DNA from: Fasciola hepatica
Taxonomy: Eukaryota; Platyhelminthes; Trematoda; Plagiorchiida; Fasciolidae
NCBI GenBank assembly: GCA_948099385.1
Contig: CANUEZ040000129.1
Location: 1,550,001 to 1,614,000, forward strand
Direction: 5' to 3'
Length of the DNA: 64,000 nt
Positions 56,500 to 64,000 of this stretch are shown here, piece by piece; positions within the stretch are counted from its first letter, which is position 1; each line of letters begins with the position of its first letter. The translations under genes and the position numbers were made by a program. Below the pieces are notes generated by a model. It was not told the origin of the DNA. It did not search any database and saw only the letters and a list, made by a program, of their open reading frames with translations.

Positions 56500-57110
56500 A
56501 AATCGTACACCCAATTAGCATGCCCAAGTTTGCCCCATTAGGCAGCACCGCCGGTGCCCCGAGATTTCTCTACGGCGCTAGTCCCAAGGTTACCTCATGG
56601 GGCAAACTCAAAGCGATGAAAAAAACTAGGGGCTAACCCTCTGGGACAAACTGAGGCTTATTTGCCTGTTTTTCCTGATGCTGCAGATGTAAATCCAGGT
56701 TGTCTGAAAAAAGAGCCACCGGACCATGGGCATGATTAAATTGTACATACTTTCAAATTTCAATAATACGATTCTATTTGAGCTACTCCCTAGGTTGTTT
56801 TCTTTGTATCAAGCGGCAAGTGATGCAATCTGAGAAGCAGAGATCGTTCTCACGAGGTTCTCTAGAGTTAATCCGGAAATACTGGGACAAACCGGGGGAG
56901 CCTATTGTTTCTATCTGAAATTTTGGTTATCTCAATGGGGCCCAAACTAGGAACCCATTGGGGCACGGTTGGGATGTGTAGCAAGTCCCAATCAAAACCC
57001 AACATTTGGGCCAGGTCGTCCCAACCAAAACCCAAAGTATCCCAACCTAATTACAACCAGATCCCAATGGGCACCCAATTGGGATTTGATTTGGATCACT
57101 ACATGGGCTA
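56500..57110. repeat. Region of repeated CCCAA/TTGGG and GGGGCAAAC motifs
   Basis: TGCCCCATTAGGC, CATGGGGCAAAC, CTGGGACAAAC, CAATGGGGCCC, CCATTGGGGC and several CCCAACC/CCCAATTGGGA blocks crowd this stretch. Similar GGGGC-containing motifs reappear at 61120-61190 and 61495-61545. It may be a non-autonomous DNA element with subterminal repeats. Ends could not be set. Confidence 0.3.
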
Positions 57111-59770
57111 GCGCTGGCTCAACCTTTGTAATACCGTAGACGAAACCAGTTCTAACTACCGCTTCATAAACTAGTACTAGTGTTTACTTCTAATTCGGCC
57201 GTTTGCGTATGCACTCAACAAACACAAATTCTTGACAAATTGATAACTGAAAATTGGAAGCCAAGTTCGTAATACAGAAAACTTATTACCGTTCACTGAA
57301 TGAGTATTTTGTACAACATTGCAATAATCCCTTAAAGTGCATTTTTGTTGAACCTTGAATCTTATCTGTGGTCGCGATATCTGCATACATGAAAATAAAA
57401 AGCAAACCGTCACTGAAAAACTGCCAGCAAATCACTTTAACACTATGTACTAAGTGATAATGGCATCCAATATAAATATTTTTAATAAACGGCATGAAAT
57501 TTTTCAACGAGGCTCGCAGGTTGTACAGAAGGAATGAATCTGCTTTGAAATTTGGTAACGGAGCGAACCATCGATATATGCCGAGCAACATATGCCTCCA
57601 TATAACTGCTACCTTTTCAAAGTTACATGTATGATGCGGAATGTGGAATTAGCCTGCGGGAAAACTCGGAAGCCTAGTGCGATTCAATAAGCGGGTAAGT
57701 TACTTCAAATTTAAGCCTTATAGTAAACATGATTTTGTTAACAGTAAATGTGAAACGAGGCAACGCTGCTTCATTCCTCTTACCTATTATATCTGCTATC
57801 TGCTCCGCGATCACGAGCTTTGTGGAGCCAATTTCTGATTTACTTATCGATGTTAATAGTTGGTTCCTCGGCAATTAAGGAACTGAATCTGATCGCGTCT
57901 AGTAAGCGGTGAGACCACTAATTAACTCAAATACCTTTCATTACTTTGATGAGTCTATGATCGCAGACGGCTAGACTCCTGCTGCTACCCAGCCAGCAAC
58001 ACCTCGCTGCGACGTCATCGCTAGCCACAGCAGATAGCATTTGTTTAAACGCATCCTGAAGTTTTCAAGTTGCGCATCGCCGGAGTGTTGTGACCTGTAT
58101 GTCTCGCTTGGAAGTATGGTATGAACCAAACTTACGGGTGCGGGAAAACGCTACTTTTGGCGCATCTTTCAAACATGCGCGATAATAGATGCCCACCTCG
58201 GTGAATTATACAGCCAACGGTAACTACCCTATCATAAAAATAGGACAGCGTCAAAGTTTTCCCTTGAAAAACCCGAAAACTATTCTCGAAATCTGCAGAA
58301 CTCTTTTACGTATAGCAAACTAAGCGAGGAAAAGTCCCAGAACCACCAACCACAGCCGCATCCGTAGCACTGACAGCCACCGCGGTCAGCAACGATGACA
58401 ACGTTGATCAAAACGCTTATATATCCTTGTTGCGGGCAGTCAAACAAAAGTTGCACCATAAAATGTCTCATCAATCTCATTTTCTAGGGGCACGAATTCA
58501 TCGGTTTCAACCGTTTTACGTATTTTTTCACCAAAACCTCAGTCGGCCTACATTTAAGTACGTATGTCCTGACACTATCTATATGCATAGTAACTTGCCA
58601 TCTTATTGAGAGCTTCTGGTGTTCCCAGGAAGTCGTGTAAGTGGTGAAATTCATCCAAACTCTTAACACGTGTGAGTGGTTGCGACATAGCCTGTAAACA
58701 TGATGCCCCGTGAGTGGTAGACAGAGATTATATGGAAGCACCTAGTCTTTCCAAACTTCTTGTGAGGCTGTCTATAGACGGCAGAATTTTTCTTGTTTAA
58801 CTAAAAAACAAAGTAAATGCAATACATATGAACTTGCATAGTACCTGGCACGAGTGAGGGGCCAGGATCATCTGTGTAGCGCTGCTATTTGAGTCGCCAC
58901 TTGTAATGAAATGGGTGACGTGAAACAAAAGTTTATTAACTACCTTGAGGATGCGACTGGTACTTGGGTGCTAGCTCGTGCAGACAATAGGCTGCAAAGA
59001 TATTTGAGGTGAACTAAAGCGGAATTCGGTTGTGCATACTAGAAATTTACCTTTGTATTCTCCCAAGACGTTCCAAAATGGGTGATGAGGAGGGTGGTAG
59101 GTCCAGTGCCACTGGTTTTGCGGCTCTCCGCATCTCCTGGGGGCTCTAATCGGAAGAAGATTCCATGAAAACCCTGTGAGTATGTGAGTTTTATTGGTAA
59201 GTTTCCTCTTTCCTGTGGAATTGTGCTGCGGAAAGTGTGTATGCTTCTCCGTTTTGTTCGTGGAGGCAGAACTTGACTGGGAGACCGGCTGATGCTCGAA
59301 GTCATTGGAATCCGCAGGTTTGTCTACTTAAATGGTATGCAGCTTCTGACGAATCCAGCACTGCCTTTCCCGACAGCAAATGACGCCTATAGCCTGGAAA
59401 ACTCTGTTCGTGGCCAAAGAAAGAGCGTCTCGTCGACCAACCAAGTTTTGTGCACCACGGCGCACGAAGTTTTGTCTGGGAGGTGAGCAACCACGTACAT
59501 CTACGAAAAAGTTTTCCATTGTGAATTGCGCATCCGGCGCTTGATCACGTTTAAGTAGGCACAGAAGCACGTAGACGGTAAATATAATAAGAATGACTCA
59601 TGGGTGATCACCCATACGTTGCAGATTGTCGAGGAGCCCTACGTGATTATACACACCTTGTGATAGCGTCGTCTTCTTACAAGAACGAGGTGCGCGACGG
59701 GGTCCTCAGATCCTTCGGCACGCTGGGCAAAAATTGGCTTTGAACGTTCTGCACACTGTATCTTCAGTCT
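57111..59770. other. Unassigned region
   Basis: AT-rich in part (57180-57860). No gene, RNA or known repeat was recognised. Confidence 0.4.
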
Positions 59771-60127
59771 TCAGTTAACAAGCATATCGGCAAACGAACG
59801 TGGCAGTGCGTCCACGTTGATCTTCACGGACGTAATGTTTCCCAGTTCAATGCTGATGCCTGCGAAGAGCACATTATAAAACGTTACAGAAAATATATGC
59901 TCACCGACACCAGCGGTCAAGTCTGATGTTGACGCTTGTAAATTCATTGTTGATGAGGCGTGCGGAAGGTGTGCTTGATGTCCATCCGAAACCTCAACAC
60001 TAGATGATACAGTTACCGTTGGATCAAGATATGATGAACGGTACAATATGTTGCAAATATTTGAGTACCCGTTGACGTCATCCTCGGACGTCGATATCGA
60101 TGGGCTCACACTGGCGCCTCGCTGCAT
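59771..60127 (-). CDS. Hypothetical Ser/Thr-rich open frame
   Basis: This 118-residue minus-strand frame is rich in Ser, Thr and Val. A GTGAGC donor-like site lies near 59902, so its first ~75 residues could be an exon. No family is recognised and no second exon was found. It could be chance. Confidence 0.2.
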   Translation of the reverse strand: MQRGASVSPSISTSEDDVNGYSNICNILYRSSYLDPTVTVSSSVEVSDGHQAHLPHASSTMNLQASTSDLTAGVGEHIFSVTFYNVLFAGISIELGNITSVKINVDALPRSFADMLVN

Positions 60128-60367
60128 TCAGCAAACGGTGAAGTACTCAGAGCCCACTAACGCCAACGGCAATTTCGCCACTTGCTCGGATGGTCCACGT
60201 GAGTTAGCTTTACATGGTAAACACGGAAAAATGGTAAATATCAAACCACATTTTTCTCCATTTTAAATCCGAAAATGATAACTAAAAACATGTCCATTCA
60301 TATTAAACATGGGTATGCCGGGTATCCACGGTTTCCGCAAAAACGATGGTGCACCGTATGCTACACC

Positions 60368-60368
<1 letters not shown>

Positions 60369-60430
<62 letters not shown>
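60369..60430. repeat. (TA)n microsatellite
   Basis: This is an uninterrupted run of about 30 AT dinucleotides. It abuts the left arm of an inverted repeat. Confidence 0.95.
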
Positions 60431-60433
<3 letters not shown>

Positions 60434-60789
60434 CACTAGAATCTAATTTGTATCTTCTGGAGTGTGAATAAATACTTTTCATTGAAGAGCCCACAAATGA
60501 GCCACAACTGTGATTTCTCATAGTCATTGGTGTCTGGGTCACTGCTCACCCAACAAACAACGAGACTGCATGTGCAAGCTCTCATATTAACTGGAATTTT
60601 GTCTGTGAGTTCACTTACCAATTATCATTATTATGAGCGCTTCCACATGTAGCCTCGTTGTTCGTTGGGTTAGCCGTGACCCAGACACCAATGACTATGA
60701 GAAATCACAGTTGTGGCTCATTTGTGGGCTCTTCAATGAAGAGCATTTACTCACACTCCAGACGATTCAAATTAGATCCTAGTGAACAT
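60429..60789. repeat. Palindrome: 140-bp inverted arms with ~80-bp spacer
   Basis: The left arm 60429-60568 (ATGTTCACTAGAATC...CAACGAGAC) is the ~93% reverse complement of 60650-60789 (AGCCTCGTTG...CTAGTGAACAT). The arms share GTGATTTCTCATAGTCATTGG. The left arm touches the (TA)n tract and the right arm runs into the hammerhead-like repeat. Confidence 0.85.
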
Positions 60790-60833
60790 ATAACATCGGA
60801 GTGAACAAGTATGAGGACGAGTGGGCAGAGGAG

Positions 60834-60880
60834 TACCGGGTACACATACCTGATGGGCGGCAACAACAGCGGAACCGGTA
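60834..60880 (+). repeat. Hammerhead-core-like motif, copy 3
   Basis: TACCGG (60834-60839), CTGATGGG, a GCGG/CAGC stem II with loop CAACAA, GGAA, then CCGGTA (60875-60880). The outer strands TACCGG and CCGGTA pair over 6 bp. A9 of the core and one A of GAAA are changed. Flanking homology with copy 1 goes back to TTAGATCC. Confidence 0.5.
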
Positions 60881-60922
60881 GTGTGCTTCTGGGAAATGTT
60901 TCCACACGTTTACATAATATTT

Positions 60923-60926
<4 letters not shown>

Positions 60927-60968
<42 letters not shown>
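60927..60968. repeat. (TA)n microsatellite
   Basis: About 20 AT dinucleotides, ~50 bp after the hammerhead-like copy 3, followed by an interrupted second short run. Confidence 0.9.
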
Positions 60969-60972
<4 letters not shown>

Positions 60973-60989
60973 TATATATATGGCGAGGG

Positions 60990-62899
60990 AGATCCGTAAG
61001 TATAAATAAGCGCAAGTATACGCCTAATAAGTTGCAGTTCACCTAATGGTGATGAGTATGTTCTCTTTCACTGTTTCGAGACTGATAAATCAGTCAACAT
61101 TGGGACCGCACATAAAAAATTGCTCCAAGGGGTACCGATCTTGGGGCTAAATCCACGTTTGCCTCAAGTTTGCCTAATGGGGTTGCACAATCTTCGAGCC
61201 AACCTCAAGCATACTGCTTAGCGCGAGCGCAAACGTGTATAAGCGACGTGTTCAACACGGCTTGTACAGATCACAGTTCAAACACGTGGGACACCTGCCA
61301 GAGAAAATACATCCACGGTCACGTGACGGAAGAAACCACGACCACACAAGGCTGCTTGAAGGTCGCCACTGATAGCGATGTAATGAAACAAAACAGGCCA
61401 CAAAAGGGATGCCTAAGATGACAAAATACGTGCACGAGCATATAATCCCAGTGATTCCGTTACCAAATAGCACCTTTTTCGCATGAAAACTACTCTCGGG
61501 GCAGGCTTGAGGTAGGCCCCGGGTTTAGCCCAAACTTCGGGGCAATGTGTCACTCAGGTAGTCTGTGTTGGATACTGTGGCTATCGGAGCACCCGCTCTC
61601 TTTTATGTGTGGGCAGTAGATGAGCGCTTTGTCTCGCCTCGGCCGTCAGCGGCTAGAGTCAACGGTGGGGAGGTTTGTATTCTTGACGTACGAGGTAAAG
61701 TTGTTTTACACCTAGTGCAATTATATGTTTGGAGGGTGGAGTCTGAGGCTACCGTGTAGGAAGCTCGTGTTCACGCTTCATTTGGGTTAAAAACAACGTA
61801 GGCACACGGAACCTGGGCAGGTCGCAAGCCACTTATGAGTAAGTTTCAGGGGGCTGTTTCTAGGGCAATTTGGCTTTCATACCATTCTTGAGCGTTAACA
61901 GGTACCGGTGCTAATCGGTCCATGCATCAAAGAGAAAGGTTAAAAACACCACAGACTTCACACCGATAAAATATTGGGAAGCGTGTATGGACAACGAAGC
62001 TTGGCCTCAGCGGGCTGGTTGGAGATGGAATGAGGAACCCAAAAGAGTCTAAACTGAGAAAGGTGAGGACGGACTGTATGTGGATAGCTCATTCTGCACG
62101 CTTGTCACCCCGAACGGGGTCAGGCAGAAGTACTGAGGGCTTGGCTGGTACGCTCTTTTCTCCTTCGGAGCATCCGTAAAGCAGGGTCTGGTTATGGCTG
62201 TAACGGAGAATTCATCCGTTATTGAGGAGGCGTAGAGCATGAATCCAACGTTTTCGCAGCCAGAATTACTTTAGGTGCTTTTTTAATTCAGAGGGACGGG
62301 AAGAATGCTCCCCCCGTGGAGAGTTATCCCCTTTCCTCCTCTGCCTGCCATCCTTTACGCGTGACCTATGCGGTCCGCCACTGCTAGGGTAGGCTGCTTT
62401 CCCCCTCATTATAAGGCGACAGCAGACTTGTTGTCATTTACCCAACGGTGGTATCGCTTCTCCGAGCCATGGAAGAGAGAACAAGAGGGAAGCAAACACA
62501 CAAAAGCTTCCAGCAATCGGAGAATGCATACTTGACTGCTGGTTTCTGAGAAGGCCTGAGTCCAACGACTTTCAGTTTGTATGCGAGCCGGTTGTTGCTA
62601 GCGCGAACTGTGGTGGTACATCGGGACGATCCACATATGGTTTGTAGTTTTGTTGACCAAGTATCGGGTGTTATGTGGGCCATTTATGGGAGGATGCTAG
62701 AGTTGTGTGGTGGGCAGGACAGTTGAGCGATGAGTGTTTAATGGTTTGATCTAAGGTGACCACTGGACGGAGGTTGAGGAGTCTGACATTTGCTGCATCT
62801 TGGGTCAGAGGCAGAGGCGGAGACTTGATAAACTTTAGCACTTGAAGTGTTTCAAATTCATTTTTCATGCAACCAGTGGTATTTTATGTATTCAAATAC
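60990..62899. other. Unassigned region
   Basis: No gene is recognised. GGGGC-rich motifs at 61120-61190 and 61495-61545 resemble those near 56500-57110. Confidence 0.35.
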
Positions 62900-64000
62900 G
62901 ATTCCGGAGGCACTGGCCTCATGGATGAAAGTAAATAATACTGAGCACCGTAACCCGGTAGGTTTACGCTGGGGTGGTGGCAACGACGGTGAATTTTGTG
63001 GCATATCCTACAGATTATTGAGGGCTCAGTTTAGTATCCATCACTGTCCTCGTAAGCTCTGTCGATGATCACATATGGAATAAAAAGGGCGATTAGTTTT
63101 TGGTCATCCAGCTCTACGTGTAACCTAGACTTAAATAAGGGTTGGGAATCTATGGGACGGATGTCAGTTAGGAGTTTATTCCACGAATTTGCGTACTTCT
63201 GGAACAGTAGGCTTTGCCTTATTGATTTTCAAGATGTAGAGATCGGTATACAGTGTTCCCTATTGCTCACCTGATGCGTCTAGTTCATACTGAACTGTGC
63301 TCGGCTAGAAGATGAAGCTTGTTCGTGGAACAAATTAAACAAAATTGCAAGGTTGAGTTTTATTGTCTTAAGACACAGAGGGCCAAGCCGCAGGAGCTTA
63401 CACCGCTGTCTGTAGCCTAGGTCCGTAGAAGGCCCAAATAGTTTTTCGGTAAATCGGCGCTGTGCATTTCCACTGTCGATAACGTCACATTTGTGCATAT
63501 TTGAGAATACAAGCGTGCCGTACTCTGGGGTTGAGTGAATGTGAGTTTTTTATTCATATCCAACTTACTGTTCATGGGAAGGAACGTTCTTTGCAACAAG
63601 CCAGGGGACTTGGTTGCCTGTGCAGTTACGTGGAAGTGTGCTCAGTGCAATCAAAAGAGTAAGATCACTGTAGTCCGAGGTCTCGTATTATTGGAGACTA
63701 TAGGAGTCAGACACCGCAATCCCTAATCGTATCATGAGGAATGTTGCAGTTCAGCGCGAGATAACCGCTTTTGCTCGCTGAAAGTTCCATTGCCCGGCAA
63801 CCGCACAAGGAGGATAAGGACTGTATGTCGACCGTGGTGTTATTCAGTGCTGCAGATAGATTTCCTCGTTCGAATTCGTAGACTACCTTCATATCTTTGG
63901 CAAATTAGAAAATATCGCCGTAAGTGACGGCACCGCAAATGTCATTTATATATGGTAAAAATAACAGTGGCCCTAGAATACTTCTTCTGATAGCCGCGCT
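62900..64000 (-). mobile_element. CR1/Jockey-like LINE, minus strand, cut by the window edge
   Basis: From the high end: 'SILGPLLFLPYINDI' (63985-63940), 'FAKDMKVVYEFE' (~63905-63870; FADD has become FAKD), then 'YGTLVFSNMH' and 'AQRRFTEKLFGPSTDLGYRQRCKLLRLGPL' in parts (63465-63375), and 'YANSWNKLLTDI..PLFKSRL' (63200-63130). This is the RT active-site region and C-terminus in order. Many stops are present. The upstream part lies beyond the window. Confidence 0.75.

Noticed and set aside
60300..60368. A fourth, inverted hammerhead-like motif (GCGGAAACCG on the minus strand)
   Set aside because: The matching CUGAUGA and stem II are absent, so the likeness is limited to ten bases.

Overview
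The window looks like repeat-dense, intron-containing nuclear DNA from a flatworm, most probably a trematode. The evidence for this is a Wee1-type kinase gene broken into short exons with GT..AG introns, several RTE-type non-LTR retrotransposon copies, Ty3/Gypsy elements of the CsRn1 type (tRNA-Trp-like primer site), BEL/Pao elements, CR1/Jockey-like LINE fragments and long (TA)n tracts. I cannot name the species from the sequence. No bacterial operons, rRNA genes or CRISPR arrays were seen.

Layout. 1-8100 holds a Mutator-like transposase fragment, a foldback repeat, two inverted copies of a ~600-bp MITE-like unit, and a minus-strand CsRn1-like Gypsy element into which a second, internally deleted copy has inserted with a 4-bp target duplication. 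8990-15180 is a chain of plus-strand RTE fragments with one LTR remnant. 19031-28378 carries the only clear host gene, a minus-strand Wee1-family kinase reconstructed here as six exons (about 573 residues, C-terminus not found); its second intron contains a plus-strand CR1/Jockey-like LINE and a minus-strand RTE piece. 29060-41110 is a mosaic of Gypsy integrase and its LTR, RTE copies, Jockey-like and CR1-like LINEs.

41126-53688 is an old plus-strand BEL/Pao element (exact 5-bp duplication CTGAC) split by a younger minus-strand BEL/Pao copy at 42170-48856 whose two 376-bp LTRs are essentially identical. 53700-64000 holds a Gypsy pol remnant, a solo BEL LTR, poorly resolved DNA, a palindrome next to a (TA)n tract, and a minus-strand LINE running off the window end.

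The points most worth a second look are: a three-copy dispersed repeat with the conserved core of a hammerhead ribozyme; the Wee1 kinase whose glycine-rich loop has lost its glycines; a gag in-frame TAG shared by two diverged BEL copies; and a BEL copy that looks newly inserted by its LTRs yet carries several transition-type stop codons.
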